The notes under the pieces: model-generated
The model's input: the letters and a program-made list of their open reading frames with translations, nothing else
Databases searched by the model: none
Told to the model about the DNA's origin: nothing
Shown here: positions 1 through 14,037 of the stretch, piece by piece
How the letters are laid out: each line of letters begins with the position of its first letter
Position numbering within the stretch: position 1 is the first letter of the stretch
Assembly (NCBI GenBank): GCA_049999725.1
Contig: JBNGIS010034175.1
Location: forward strand, 175,781-239,780
Reading direction: 5' to 3'
DNA from: Haplomitrium mnioides
Taxonomy: Eukaryota > Marchantiophyta > Haplomitriopsida > Calobryales
Length of the DNA stretch: 64,000 bases
Program-made: the position numbers and the translations under genes

Positions 1-795
1 CCTTAAAAAATGCAAGTTTTGACAAATATCCATTGATATCCAATTAGGTGGATGTAAGAAGGTGCTGAAATTATAAGTCCAAACACATTCCTTTAGATCA
101 TTGAATCCAATTTTGAATTCATTGTTTTTTGGAATCCAACCAGCCATGGCTATCTTGTGCCTCTTTGATAGATCTTGGATGGGATGGAATGTCATAAACA
201 ATCTCAAAAACTATGCAATAAAAATGATCATCTATTTGCACACTCTGTCTTTGCTATACAATCTCAATATCATATAGTGAATAGAAATTTCTTCATTCTT
301 TGGGATCTCAAAAATAATAATGATTGACTTAGATATAGGTGTAATAGATGATGACAACACTTTTCTAAAGGGAAATAATCCTCTTTGTAAAAGCTTTTTG
401 TTGAGGATGAGAGTCTTTTCCACCTAGAAGGTGCTCTCTCTTTACTCTTAGTGGTTGATTAGTTGTTGGTTTTGTCAACTCTTGCAAACGTCCATGGATA
501 TTCTCAAGAGGTAAATGTGATCTAGTCACATTTTTTATATAATTGAATGAGTTTAGAAATTTTTTTTCTCTTTTAATCAAATGTTATATTAACTTGACTT
601 CATCTTCATATTGCATTGTTCTTTGATTTTTCCATAAAACGGATGATGTCACCTAGTGTAATATTTTGGTATTGATAATGACTTGTTTTGATCCTCAAAT
701 AAAGATGAAAATGTGTCTAATGAAACAACAATACATAAATTTGGCTTGAATTACATATGCCATGGATGGTTCAAGATAGTGTGTAATAGAAGAAG
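1..795. other. Unassigned AT-rich flank
   Basis: No coding region, RNA gene or repeat could be supported here. Reading frames are short, have no recognisable domain, and overlap on opposite strands as expected by chance in AT-rich DNA. The stretch ends at an assembly gap. Confidence 0.5.
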
Positions 796-1195
796 NNNNN
801 NNNNNNNNNNNNNNNNNNNNNNNNNNNNNNNNNNNNNNNNNNNNNNNNNNNNNNNNNNNNNNNNNNNNNNNNNNNNNNNNNNNNNNNNNNNNNNNNNNNN
901 NNNNNNNNNNNNNNNNNNNNNNNNNNNNNNNNNNNNNNNNNNNNNNNNNNNNNNNNNNNNNNNNNNNNNNNNNNNNNNNNNNNNNNNNNNNNNNNNNNNN
1001 NNNNNNNNNNNNNNNNNNNNNNNNNNNNNNNNNNNNNNNNNNNNNNNNNNNNNNNNNNNNNNNNNNNNNNNNNNNNNNNNNNNNNNNNNNNNNNNNNNNN
1101 NNNNNNNNNNNNNNNNNNNNNNNNNNNNNNNNNNNNNNNNNNNNNNNNNNNNNNNNNNNNNNNNNNNNNNNNNNNNNNNNNNNNNNNNNNNNNNN
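796..1195. other. Assembly gap (400 N)
   Basis: A run of 400 undetermined bases. It ends directly against a TA dinucleotide repeat, so the gap was probably caused by that simple repeat. Reading frames crossing it are meaningless. Confidence 0.98.

Positions 1196-1242
<47 letters not shown>
1196..1242. repeat. TA dinucleotide microsatellite
   Basis: About 23 uninterrupted TA units immediately after the N gap. The true length is unknown because the left edge is the gap. Confidence 0.95.
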
Positions 1243-1245
<3 letters not shown>

Positions 1246-4200
1246 TTTTTCCCTTTGAGTAACCATCTTAATACTTTTCGATTCTATAATAGATATAAAT
1301 GTTTAGCATTATATAGGTAAGGTTGAGAGTAGTCTCAAGAGAAAGCTAGCGAGGAGTCAAGGAATTAAATGATGATGGTAGATATTCCAAAAGTGTTGTA
1401 GCATATAGCATTGTATAACCCCAAGCTAAAACTGGCAAGTTGGTTTGCATATACCACTCAATATAAAATATCAATGCTTGTGATCAAAGAAAAAAAGTTG
1501 TCAAAAGTGTTCGATGTTAATTCTCCCACATTCTCAGCTCAAAGAATTCTCATCAAGTTATCTTGAAAGTGGGCTTTCAATTTTAAAATATGTGCAAGAA
1601 ATCTAGGAAATACCAAATTTTGGGTACAATGTAAAGAGTCTTGTAACCACTTGGAAGAAGTGAGTATGATAACCAAGAAATATCAAAAGAGTCCACTAAG
1701 TAGGTCTACAGTACAACATATAACAACATGGATTCTCTCAAGGAACTTAGGTATATCCATAATAGTTATGGATATTGTTGGTCAAAGGACTAACTTTCTT
1801 TGAAAATATAGGTGTGACAACATAGTGATCGAAAAGAGATAAAATAATATTGAATAATATACCTATTTGACATGTTGGTGGAGCAATTCCATTGTCATCA
1901 CAATTGCTGTTTGATAAAGGGAAACAAGAGAACTTGGCTAAATCTAGAAAGAAGAAAAGAAATAATGGCTTTTCAAAAACCTATTAAGATTTTTGCAAGA
2001 GAGAAAAGAGAAGTGTGATGATATTCAAATGTGCTTTGACCCCTATAAAATATTCTCATGTATTTGGATTGGTCATATGAGCTTGAAAAAGTTCAAGGTA
2101 TATTTCCAAAATTAGTGATTTCAAGGAAAATCAAAATGGAGAAAAATGAAGAAACATTGTTGAAATAGAAACTCAAGACTTTGAACATTCATTTGGAAAT
2201 CAAAGAGGTCATTAGAGAAGATTTTGAAGGGTAAAGGAGGCACTTGAACCATAGGAAATGTGTTGGTAATGATAAAAATATATTGTGACTAACAAGTTGA
2301 GTATTTTAGACCTTTAAAGAAGGAGATTCAAGAAAATTTTACTTCAAGAAAAGTGGAAAGTGAGATCAAGAAACCTGAAGTTGATGGATTCATGATCTAG
2401 AGTATGGGCTTCACAGTCAAAAGGCTACTTAGAAGAAAGCATAAGTAAAAAATACCAATAGATGACATGGCTTGTGTAGAAAATAATAAGAGGAAAACAT
2501 TAATTTGAGTATATCTAGTGTTCAAGTGAAGTCCAACACAATTCAAGAAGAGAAATGGTGTTCCAAAAAGATTAACACAGAAAAATTTGGTGACGCAATT
2601 CAAGAAAAGATCAAGAAAGAAGAAGTTGGTGCCAATATCAATACACAAAAAGAAGAAGACCATGGGTAATGAATCTGATGCACCATATAGTCTTGAATTC
2701 AGCCTTGCTACAAGAGGGATAGGACAAGAGGTGGTGAGCTCAATCAATTTGACATGTTTATGAAGATTGCTCATATGTGTTGATGGACATATTGCCCACT
2801 TGTATGCTAGGAGAGAGAGGGGTATCAGTGGCCAGTGGCCATTAGTGGAGTGGTCAAATGCCGTTCAATGATAGATGTATGCAAGGAAATTCATATTTTC
2901 ATGTAAGTATATAAATGTATACAAATAGAATCAAGAAAATGTGAGGCAATGAGATTAATCCTTATACTCTAGACAAAGTATCTATAAAAAGAAAAAGATC
3001 CACTTCATCATTCAAGAATTTCTGGAGTTAGTTTAAAGTGATGGTTTCAATCACTCAAGAAATGAGGGAAACATAAAATTGAGAACTTTGGGAGCTATCA
3101 AGAAATATTTAGAGTACAAGAAAATGATCTGTGGGTTTGTTAAGGAGTACCTTGACCTATGGAGGAGGTTTTGAAGAAGGAGAAGAAGTATTTCTACTAT
3201 TCAAAGCAGAGCAATACATTTTCAAAAACAATCAAAATGAAGAATTCAAGGTTTCATGATGAGTGAGTATGAAGAAAATGAGAAGTTGGTATGAATTAAG
3301 GTCGGTCAATTCTTGAGATGGATCAAGGTGGGAACATGATGGTACGTGTTTGGAGAAATGAATACAAAGAGCAAATCAAAGGAGAGTATTTAAGGAAATG
3401 GACAAATGAAGATAAGATGAAGATTTAAGTACTATCTTTACAAATTTAAGGTTAGCGTTAGATAATTGTAAAAAATAATACGTATATATTGTATATTATG
3501 CTAGGAATGCTTAAAATGAGATTAGTAATGTTATATAATTAGTAGAAGTTAAGCATTATTGTTAGGGGTAAGTGTAGTTATGAAGCGGTCGAAATTTCCT
3601 TGCTACTCTTGGTCGTGTGTCTTTCCTACATGTGAGTGATTGGTAGAGTCTATAGTTCATAGAGAGTTCTTGGTTTCATCAATTTGTGGATATATGCTGT
3701 TTGATTCCAGTAAAGCAAGGTTTGTGTGTAGGTTCTTGTGTATGTTTATGAAATAAGCATGGAATTTCACAAGTAAACATAACAATTATGCATAAGGAAG
3801 TGAAGTCATGGATATGAGATCAAGGAAGGTTGTTTTCTTTATAGTATTCTTTGGAATATTTCATGTTGGAGTGGCTTGAGTATTTGTCTTGGGGAGAGAA
3901 ATTTAGCATAATAATATAGGAATTCAAATGTTTGGTCTAAAATTCCAATGCAAGTTGGGGAACTAGTCACTTGGGGCATTTTTGATTCAATTGTGGTTAA
4001 AATTCAAAAATGTGTCAATTTTCTTGTCCTATAAATTCTCATTACAAAAAGTACATATAACTTGTCTAATATTTTTATATGAAAGTGGTGTTTAGCTGTA
4101 AGAAATTAGGTTTTGAGACATGAAAATTGGTAATCATGCCACAAGAGAGGATAGTTCTCATCTCTAAGCTAAAAGAGTGAATTTTCAAATCTCTTGAAAT

Positions 4201-7200
4201 ACACTAGAAGAGTAGAAAAACCAATTTAAGAAAAATTTATGTATAGATCTTGCGTGGTTCAAAACACTCATGATATGCTACAACACAACATTGCACAATT
4301 TTTTATTTAGTCAATGGGTTATATAAGTGGGAATGTGTCAACTAGACTTGAGGATACCTCATGCAATTTTTTTCAAAAAAATAGGTGCGTAGCCATGCAA
4401 ATTCTCTATTTTTTGTCGAATAGACTTCCAAGGGACATCAAAGGACTTAGAACATGCTGATGGAGAATGGAAGCATCAAGGTCCCATTCCATGGATGGAT
4501 TAAGAGCAAAGAAGAAAAAAGACTGAAGGGAAATATGATTGAGGGTAAAAAAGAAAATGAGTGAAGGGAAATGAGGTTGTTGGCGGTGCTATTGCTGTCT
4601 ATTAAGAAGTCAAGACACGTGTCGCAATGAAAGCGACTATCACGTTAGAGAGAGGAAAAGACAAATAGAGAAAAAAAAAACTCTGCTCTTTTTAAACGCA
4701 AATTGCTAGAACTACAAATGTGAGACTGACCTAAATTTGGTCTTGCTGAAAAGAGAACAAAAGGACTCAACTTTTGGCGTTAATTTCAAATTTTGAATCT
4801 TGAAAATCACCTTGCAACATGTGTGAAAAGGTGGGTTACTCCCTTTTGCTATTAAATAGAAGAGACAAGTACCTTAAAGGAAAGGCCATGATGGAGGGTA
4901 TGGAAAGAGGGGAAATGAGCATTGAGTATAGATTGCCTCGCTTTGAGGCTTGAGGGGCTTATTGTTTTGTACAGAGAGCAACAACTACAAGAGAAGGAAT
5001 TTTGGTGAGACCTCAAGTGAAGTAGGTGTACTCGTGTAAGAGGACCATCACATGATAGAGGTGGACTAAGGAGGTGTTTAGAATCGTTGAGGAAGAGGCT
5101 CAAGAGGCTTTGACGACTTGAGGGCAGATCAAAAATTGGAGGTAGACCAATACTTGAAGAAGAGGATCACTGTTTCAGTTCGTATTTCGTGAGAGGCAGC
5201 CAATGGGTGGTCTTGGTGTCACCCTGGCTTTGGTTTACGCAGTTGATCAGTCCCTGAAGCATTATGAGAGTGCTACTAGTGTCACACTTTGGTGGAGAAA
5301 GGGGAGGAGTTGTCACGTTAGTGCCAAGCTTTGTGGGGAAGATTCAGCCAAGGCTCACGTGGAGTAGGTGGTCCAATAGCTAGGAAGGTTGTCTTCTAGA
5401 GTCGGAAGCTAAAAAAAACCTATTTTGAACATGAGGAAGTAAATTCATGGCTTCTAGCGATGGAAGTTGAAAGACTATTTGGATGGGGTGTGAGAGTCAG
5501 GGAGAAGTGTGAAGAGTTGTATAATGTTTTTGGTGTGGTTGTGTTTGTAGATTTGGAACTGAGGTTTTGAAACTTTGTCCTGAACTTCAGACACCAAGGG
5601 ATTGTGTTAATGAAGTATGTGGCAGATTTTGGAAGAGAATCTTGGCTGGTTTGAGTCAAAAAGAAGCTGCTATATTTACAATGCTTGTGGTGTTGGAGTG
5701 TTGGTGAAGATTTGCTGCACAAGAGTGGATGGAGTGCATTGGAGGGTTCGCTAGATGGTGGTAAACTATGATTTCTACTTGCATTACACTTGTAGGGATT
5801 TGATAGGAATACTCTAGAAGAGGGAAGTGATGTTATGAGAGATAAAGAGAGAGAAAGATAAGTCTGTATATGCATAAAGAGACCAACAGGTTGGATTCAA
5901 AGCTTGGTTTGCACTTTCTGTTTTGTTTGAGGATTAAATCAGATATTCATAACTTGTTCAAGTGTTGGAGTAGTTGGCCTCGTTAGCATTTCAGACAATA
6001 GAAGAGTGAATTGCAGTTTTAGTTGTTTTAGAATGGAGCATGTTGGGGAGAGATGAAAGCTCATATTAGAGCCATAATTGTATGCACACTTGTTCATAGA
6101 AAGTTACATTGGGTTCCCGTAACCTGATTGTGTCAAAAGAAGCATTGGTGTGCTCCCAAAATCATTCGGTATAGAGTTATGGCTACTTGGTGTGTGTGGA
6201 GTAGAGTGTAGATCTATTTTTGCTTGGTGAGTGTTGAGAAGAGTGTAGACATGCAGAGTGAAGTTCACGACTATCAAGATCTAAATTCAATAACAAAGGT
6301 TCTGAGGCTATCTCATTAAAGAGCCATGTATTTCCTTATCCTGTTTTTCTCCGAAATGGCATCGTTTGGGTGTTAAGAAAGGAGGAAGCAGCGAGAGAGA
6401 ATGTTTCAGTTCATTTTCATTATATTATGAAACATCATTGTACCCGGATATACTAATTGTTTAAACCATAGTTTTGATTTATTAGCTTGTTGTGCAATAA
6501 TATGAAAGGTTTGTATTTATGTAACATAGAACTCAAGTGGATAAGTAAAAGAGTGTTTTCTTTATTTTCATTCCTTTTGGAGTCTTTTGCAAAATGTGTA
6601 AGACTTTTTGATGTGTACATGTACTTGTATGTTTAATATTTGGGATTTTTTTTCTGTGGTAATATGATCTGTGGAGGTTTGTGTATTTCTTCAATCTGAG
6701 TATTTCCTATGATTGTCATTATTTGTCGACTTAATGATGTATTTTATGAGAACTATAATGTGCATTTCAAAATTGATCATGTGGTTTAGAGGATCAGTAA
6801 CATTGTCAATATAATCACTCATATTTTCTTCTTTTTTCAAAAGTACTCCATGAGTTTCAAGCAATACTCCATTCTACTGTTTTTGATTATATAAAGCAAC
6901 TAAGTGTGGAGGGAGTCTACACGTTTTTTGAGTATGTATGTGTGTTCCAAATGTACATTTTCTTTCATATCTTGAGTATACAAGTTCCAAACTCTCTATT
7001 ATAGCAACACTATGAAAAAGCTTAACTTCATGTCATTGACCATAGATGGAAAAAAGTTTCTCTCTCAGTCATTGGATGCAATAGCCCATTGGGTCTCTAA
7101 AGGGCTAGAGAGCACTATAATTATTGATGAAGGGGTCACTCCACAATAGAAAGCTCAAGCACTAGTATTTCTTAGGCTTTATTTGACTAATCCTCTTAAA

Positions 7201-9690
7201 ACTCAAAACTTGAATGAGAGTAATCCCAAAATTCTGTGAGAACCTCAAGGAAAGATTTGACCATACCAAGACAAGCCACTTGCCAAAGGTCAAACATGAA
7301 TGGGTTAATTTGAGAGTAAACAATTTCACTTCCACCAAAAAATATAACAGTGAACTATTCATGATTACATCACAACTCACCTTATGTGGATAGCTAGTTT
7401 GATGATGAGGAGTGTATAGAGAGGACTCTATATACATTCCATCCCACAAACATGATTTTGTCATCTCAATGCAAAAACAAGAGATTTATAAGATATTTAG
7501 AGCTCATGGCTCACTTGCTCTTAGTTGAAAAACATCAAGAGGTGTTAGAAAAGGATTCCAAGGCAAGTTCTCTAGGCATATTGTGCATAACACAACCTTC
7601 TAAAACTCATTACTCTGTACTTGCCAATAACAGAGGCACTTCCAATTAAAGAGCCACATTTGCAAGTGGAAGGAAAACTTCCAGAAGAAGAAGATTTCCA
7701 GATTTCCAACTACATGTAGAGGATAGGAATTCAGAGGGAGGGGTAGAAGCTGAAATATTCATGGCATGCCTTATCCAAGAGGAAACAAAGGTGGAAGACC
7801 TCCTACTTAGAACAGATCTACACTTAGTATGAGTTGTCCTCCAACGACGACAACATGTTTTAAAGAAATTTTGTTTTTGTTTCTGAAAACTAAATTGATC
7901 TCTATGATTTTTAGTATTGAATATAATTCAAATATGTTGTCAATGTTTACTTCCTTGATATAATTATTGTAGACAGAATGTGAAACTGATTTGTTGCTCC
8001 TATTTGTTGTTGATTCAACAATCTTCAATCAACAGTTATAATTTTGGAGTGTGTGAGCAATAGATACCTCTAATATATAGCATCATCAAGTCTTGATTCA
8101 ACAATTTCATGATGAAATTATACTTAGCTTCTTCACATACTTCAATTGTATATCTTCAAACTTCAAATACTTGCTTTTCAGTATCAATTGGTATTGTGTG
8201 TTCTTAGAAGAGAGAGCATACACTTCAATTTTCTTGATAAATAAGCCTTCTATGCTCACTTGTCTTCTTCAACGATGTTGTAGTATAAGTTATTTCCCAT
8301 TTATTTTAGGTGGTGTACTTCATCAACTTCCGGTCTGAGTTTTCAATGTTCTCTTCTTCAACTTCAGGTTATTTATCTAGCAACAACTCAAAATTTACTG
8401 TCCATAGTAATGTACTCTAGTCTCTCACAATTTTTGATGATGTTGCATTGTGTTCTTTGTTATGAATTTCATTCTTTCAAATGTTGTCTCTGGTTATTGT
8501 CAAACCATTGAACAATGCAACATTTCTTTTAGCACTTGACATTTGAAGCTTTGGTTGAGTAGTTGTGTTCAAGTATTCTTCTCCAATTTATGACTTCATC
8601 AAGTTATCATGTTCTTCATCATCTACTTTTTTTTCAACAAAATTGTGTTTAGGATTCAATGAAGTTTTCTTCTTCAACTTATTCACGAACAAATCTTCTT
8701 TAAGTTGTTTTCTTTTGTGATTTTTTCTTTGATATGCTTTTCTCTTTGATTTATTGTTCTTTGATGTGCTAGTTTTTGATATGCCATTACTTGACAAGCA
8801 GAATTCTAGAGAAGCAATATGTGTTCCCTTCTTTTGTTTCTGCAAATCTTTGCTTTCAATTTCTTTGTTTTAAATAGATTGTTGTATTTAATTGCTATAG
8901 ATCAATTAATAGATCTTCTTTGACATGCCTTCACTTCAAGAGGTGAGTTGATTTACTTTTCATCAAGGAGGGTGTTCTTTGTTTCTCCAAAATCATCAAT
9001 TTAGGGTTTTTATCATTTGTTTTCCTTCACAATCATTTTTAGCATCTTTCTTTGTCGATTTTCAAACAAGTTTCATTTCAAGTTTGTTTGTTTGTTTGTT
9101 TTCTGCATGAAATGCTTCTTTGATGTTGTCTATGGATGTAGATTTCCTCTTTGTTTTGGGTTCATCAGATCTTGTTAGTGTTGCTTTTTCTTTGTCGATT
9201 TGGTTCTTGAGCAAAGTCTTCTCAAATAGGGTTATTTTAGATGATATTATTTTCTTATTCTATATTTCTATGAGGATGTGTGTTTCAGCTTCTATTTCTT
9301 CAAATCTCGGAAAATTCATGTTGAATCGTGTTTTCAATAGAATTCTTCATCAAGCCTTCTTTCTCCTAGTAGTAGAGCCTTCATTCACTTTTCCGTTATC
9401 AAACATTGCTGCAGCCTTCATCAGCTTTGCCTCCATCGAGCACTGAGCATTGTCATGTATTGCATCTACAAGGACTCCATCTGAGTATTCTGCTTCCTAT
9501 CTATGAGCATTGTTGATTCAACAAGGCTTTGGTTGACCTTCATTGATCATAATTTCAAACAGTTTCAGGAAAGCAATCTTCATTGAGGATTTTCATCGGT
9601 TTTAGGGTCAAAATATCCATTTGAGTTGTTTTTATTCAAATGTATTATTCTAGACGCTTCTTCAACAATTTGGTTTATGCATGTCAGCTC
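1243..9690. other. Unassigned AT-rich region
   Basis: This 8.4-kb stretch has no protein domain I recognise. Parts are purine-rich on the plus strand (about 2000-3450) and parts pyrimidine-rich (about 8340-9460), so long frames appear on the complementary strand with lysine-rich or serine/leucine-rich low-complexity translations. Examples are the lysine-rich minus-strand frame at 8588-8845 and the serine-rich one at 5420-5875. These look like composition effects. The texture (stop-riddled, no gene) resembles the non-coding part of old retroelements, but I found no paired LTRs. A frame at 7452-7649 is the only modestly protein-like piece and has no recognised family. Confidence 0.4.
4614..4623. 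promoter_or_regulatory. Palindromic G-box/ABRE-like motif
   Basis: GACACGTGTC is a perfect 10-bp palindrome containing the CACGTG core. Plant bZIP and bHLH factors are known to bind this core. There is no recognisable gene downstream, so a regulatory role is not shown; a chance occurrence or a motif from a decayed LTR is equally possible. Confidence 0.25.
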
Positions 9691-9694
9691 AGTT

Positions 9695-10090
9695 CTAGGG
9701 TGCTTAGTCAGCAACAACCCAAGCCAACCCTTTTAGAGCCAAAATTAGGTTAATGCTAGATACTTTTTGGTGGGAGAGACGAGATATTGCAAGCTTGAAT
9801 GGTAGGAGAGATGTAGGACTATGAATCCTGTAGTTCAAATCTGCCCTTCATGTTCAAATTTGGATTACAGGGTCCTTCTCTCTTTGGCCTTCTCAAACCC
9901 AAGCGAACCCGCCCNNNNNNNNNNNNNNNNNNNNNNNNNNNNNNNNNNNNNNNNNNNNNNNNNNNNNNNNNNNNNNNNNNNNNNNNNNNNNNNNNNNNNN
10001 NNNNNNNNNNNNNNCAACAATGAGCCTTTCCAAGAGCTATACCTCCTTGAGGTCGAATTCTTCTAAGATCTTCATCTTTGGTCAAGAAAT
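9695..10090 (-). mobile_element. Remnant of element-D-like retroelement (leader/LTR end)
   Basis: The stretch matches 36045-36280 in the same orientation. Shared blocks are a primer-site-like motif (read on the minus strand as TTTTGGCTCTAAAAGGGTTG here and TTTTGGCACTGGAAGGGTTG at the other locus), a block ending 'gcttgaatggtaggagag', and a block 'cccttcatgttcaaat'. At the other locus the block lies next to a gypsy gag, so it is read as the LTR/primer-site junction of a minus-strand gypsy element. The LTR body is interrupted by an N gap and its far end is not identifiable. Confidence 0.55.
9915..10014. other. Assembly gap (100 N)
   Basis: Exactly 100 undetermined bases, which is the convention for a gap of unknown size. 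It lies within the element-D-like repeat, so a collapsed repeat is a likely cause. Confidence 0.98.
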
Positions 10091-13000
10091 TCAACTAAGG
10101 GCTGAAAATAAGAGATTCCTCAATCAATTTCTGCACTATAAAAATCTCAGAAGTTAGATGGCACTAATAGAAGTGGATGGTTAAGATGATGCCAACAAGA
10201 CTTTCTGTGCAAGATTTGGTTGCCTATAGCTATGGCAATCAATAGATTTGCTATAAACGCTATTGAACTGAATTTTGCAACTCAACATTCATCGAGACCC
10301 CTCAAAAATGCACCACATGTTGTCTTGTGGTTTGCCCAATAGGTGCGCACCTTTTACCGCCTACTACATGTGACAATTTGATTTGTCGATACCCCGTCGT
10401 TCTCTTCTTTGTAGAAATTTTGGACAACATTGAGAGGTCAACCTTGAAACACTTCTCATATCCTTGATACACATTAACTCTACCTGACACCATTCAGTTC
10501 TGCACATTAGTAACCACGAGTGATGCAACCAAAAAAAGATTGTTCTTGTGGGGGACAGTGCTTCCTTATTTCTCCACCATTTTTCATGAAAGAGCTTTCA
10601 ATTTTGCTTCTATCATGACTAAGATCAGCTAATATGGTTGAGAAATAAGAATGCACCATGTTTGATTTATGCTACCAATTTAGAGCATCCTTGAAGAGCA
10701 TCGATTGATGAGAGCGACTTATCCTATAAGTCAAATGCCAAAAACATAGAGATGTATATATGGAATTTACTCTAAAGGCTATCAAGATCACTTCATAGGG
10801 TACTCTCTCCATGACCTCCGTTGGACCGAGGATAGGGGTTGAGGTCAGATTAGACAACTTGTTTTTCGACGAATTAAGGGCGTTGTCTTTCGAGCTTAGA
10901 TATGTTGGATAGTTGAAGGGCAAATTGTCCTCCAAGCTAGAAAATATTTGCCAAATTTTATAAAATAGCTTTATTGTTTGAATTTTGTTGTATAAATCCT
11001 TTGCTGTAGAAATCCCTTGTTGCAGAAACTATGATAGCCTTGTTTTTTCCTCTACCTCCTTTTTTCTTCCTTTTCCTTATCCTTCATCTCTTTTTCTCTG
11101 CCCCATTTCATGTCACTGCCCTTTTTCTCACTTTGTTACTCTATAGGGCTCAAAGCCAATGCCCTCTTTATAGTCCATGACTCCTTCCCTTAAGCTCAAT
11201 TTTGGCTTAATATTTGCTCTTGACTCTCATATGAGTTGTTTCATGTTGAGATCATGTGCCCATCCTTCTCCAAGCTCCACAAAGCTGTTAAGCCCACAAA
11301 AAAAACAATTGATATAACTCTCATTTGGTTTTAACTGTGAGCACCCTCGCGAACACCTTACACCTTCTTGCTTTGTCTTTAGCCATTTTTTGTAGGATGA
11401 TTGTTAGGTAAACACTGAACCTAGGGAGAAAGCTCTGCTATGGGTAGGTTGTAGTATACATCCTAGCTTGCTAGCTTAATGGCTTGTGAGGCATTCTGGT
11501 ATTTGTGAGAAGTGTAGAAGAAGTCCAATTTACTTTGGTTCAACTTCAATAGGAATGGTACTAATGGCCTAGACACTTCAAGGAGTTCCACTCCTTGGGC
11601 TAACTAAGGAGATGTCTCAGTTGTGGTGGTAGTAACGCCTATCAAAACTTGAGTGGTTGTGAAGAGGCTTTCCTTTCGCTCAAGACCAGGGTAGGACTTG
11701 CATACAACTTGTGGTTAGGGCTTGTCTTCATGAGCAAGTTTGATTTAAGGTTCAAGTTTAGAGTGGAATGCCAATATCAGAAAGAAATAAAATTGTTTGA
11801 ATTTAATTGTGTTGTAAACTTGAAAATGTAGAAGTACAAAAAGCTTTCATTGCAATGACATCCCGCAAAATAGACACACACAAAAATAATATTGTTAATA
11901 AAATCTAGGTATAGTCTTAGGCCAATACAGAATATTGTTTGTATTTTAGCTCAAAGCTAGAGTCACAACTCCTACATATTCCCTACTACTTTAAACTGAA
12001 ACACTCATACACAATCAACATAACGAATAACCCATCACAAAATTCTCTTAGTTAACACACCTACATAAACACTCAACAAGTCTTGGCTTAGACTGATACG
12101 CACAGATAATATAGCTTACATGAAACAAATAACAAAAATTGTTTTTTAAGAAATTTCTTATTCTATAGCCACTAACCAATAGGATCCATCATTGAAGTAA
12201 TCATGCACACTTGACCCTGCTAGTGCACTTGCTTTCTTCATTTTATATCCTATTCCAATTTAATCTTCCACCTCAATCAATTCTCTGATCACCTTGTTCA
12301 TTGTGATTTTCCCACTATTTTCCTTTCCCTACTATAATCACACCCACTCTTCTACCTTCCTATCTTCACCACCCATCTGCTTCCAATCTATCATGTCTCG
12401 TATATTGCCTTCTCCTTTTCTTTCTAACCAAAAATATAACTTGCTTCTTCCACTCATATCCTTCTTCTCTAATTTTCCTCAGCCTTCCTTCATAATTTGT
12501 CTTCCTTATAATTTTCCATCTTTCTACCTTCCTTTCTATAGGTATGAAATGTCTTTTGTTTCATCCCAATCTCCAATCACCTCTTTATCTTGGACACTAA
12601 CTATCCTCTTTTCACCCAAGTATCTCTTCTCAATTGGCCTTACTTTGTCTCAACCATCACTCAAGTCCTTAATTTCTCCACCCCCTACACATACGAGTTG
12701 TCTCCTTCTGCATGGTGACTCAACGACTACTCCCACGCAATTTTCTTATCAGATTTTAAATTTGGAACACCAAAATTAATAGTGTGTATAGTCCGACCAT
12801 CTCCTCAACTCAAGATGAAGAAGCCACTCTCCAAAAGGACCTACGCTTGACTTAAGATTTGTCTTATTTCTCTTCTCACTCCTCTTCATGATTGGATTCG
12901 CCTCGAGGATGTCTTCATCACAATTCCTTCTATAGAACATGATTCACAAGTAGCTCCGCTTATAGAGAGAAGCATAATCGGGGTGATCCTTTCTATCTTT

Positions 13001-13180
13001 GGCTTTGACAAGCCTAGTTCTTCCTATCACTGTCATTGAGTTGTGACCTTTGTTTGCCTTAATTCTGCCTCTAATATTGCAAGCTTTCTAGCACCTCACT
13101 CACATATCCTTCTCATTCCACTCTTGTACCAATTCCCTTCATGGATCAAATGGAACATGACCCTGACATAACTTCGATTA
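10091..13180. other. Unassigned region with pyrimidine-rich tract
   Basis: No gene is supported. The first part probably includes the rest of the element-D-like LTR. About 12240-12780 is strongly pyrimidine-rich on the plus strand, which produces a serine/phenylalanine/leucine-rich frame at 12294-12779 with no recognisable domain. The minus-strand frame at 10672-10935 is the least biased translation here but matches nothing I know. Confidence 0.4.
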
Positions 13181-13599
13181 CCAAAAACCACTACTTTGAA
13201 CCAAGAACCACTACTAGGTTCATATTTCATTTGGTGTTTGCAAAAACCAAATTTGAAATTTTAGCATTAAAAATCATGAATTTGATGCTAATAATATTTG
13301 TTTGTAAACATATGTAATTTTATATGTCAAAATGGCTCATTTTGAGTGCACAATATATTGAAAACAAATCTTCTTATAAGAATTTGATCAAAATCGCTTT
13401 CATAATTTCATCTTTAAAAAGCATAAGCATCACCAAACAAAATATATAGAAAATGTACATGACATTTGTTGTTAAATATTTTCAAAACTAACAATTATAT
13501 CTTTAAGTTAAAATTTTGATTAAAACATTCAAATTTTGTCAAAAAACACTTTGAACTAGAACCCAAAAGTGTATGCACAAGAGGATTGTTGAAGCAAAA

Positions 13600-13765
13600 T
13601 TGCGCACATGGACAACTAAAGCTCATGTGTAGGCACATTTTGTTTGATAAGATCTATGCGCATAGAGACAACCGAGCCCCATGCTAACTTGAACAACTAA
13701 AGCCCAAGCGGGCTTGGACAACTGAAGCTCAAGCGAACATGTACTGCTAAGTACTTGAAAGTTGG
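13600..13765. repeat. Palindromic minisatellite, G1 3' flank
   Basis: Degenerate units containing ATGCGCATAG/AAGCGGGCTTGG-type cores alternating with 'acaactaaagccc' spacers, just beyond the stop of the minus-strand gene. The equivalent position in G2 (52490-52640) carries a similar array. Confidence 0.6.
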
Positions 13766-14037
13766 GACTGCTGAAGCCATTCTAAGAAGGGACTGTAAAA
13801 ACTCATGATTGAAGAAACTTGAATAGAAATTGAAAAAAAAGAAGGAGATCTTCTATGCCAACAAAGACTTTGTTGCTAATTTTTATGAAGACTAGTATAT
13901 TTTGTTCAAAAATAATTTTGCACAAGAAGTTGAATCATAAAGAAAAAAACTTAAATTGGATTTGGAATGCAACAAGAATAAAGACAAATCAAATAACATT
14001 TTGTGAAGAAAATACTTTATTATGTACAAAAATTACA

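Noticed and set aside
695-1266. Long reading frames on both strands across 695-1266
   Set aside because: They are mostly undetermined bases plus a TA repeat that reads as Tyr-Ile; no gene can be inferred.
4614-4623. Functional promoter at the G-box palindrome
   Set aside because: A 10-bp palindrome can occur by chance and no gene or TATA context supports a promoter; listed only as a low-confidence site.
5420-5875. 151-codon serine-rich minus-strand frame
   Set aside because: Low-complexity composition effect of a purine-rich plus strand; no domain and no conserved copy.
12294-12779. 161-codon plus-strand frame
   Set aside because: Lies in a pyrimidine-rich tract; Ser/Phe/Leu/Pro-rich translation without a recognisable domain.
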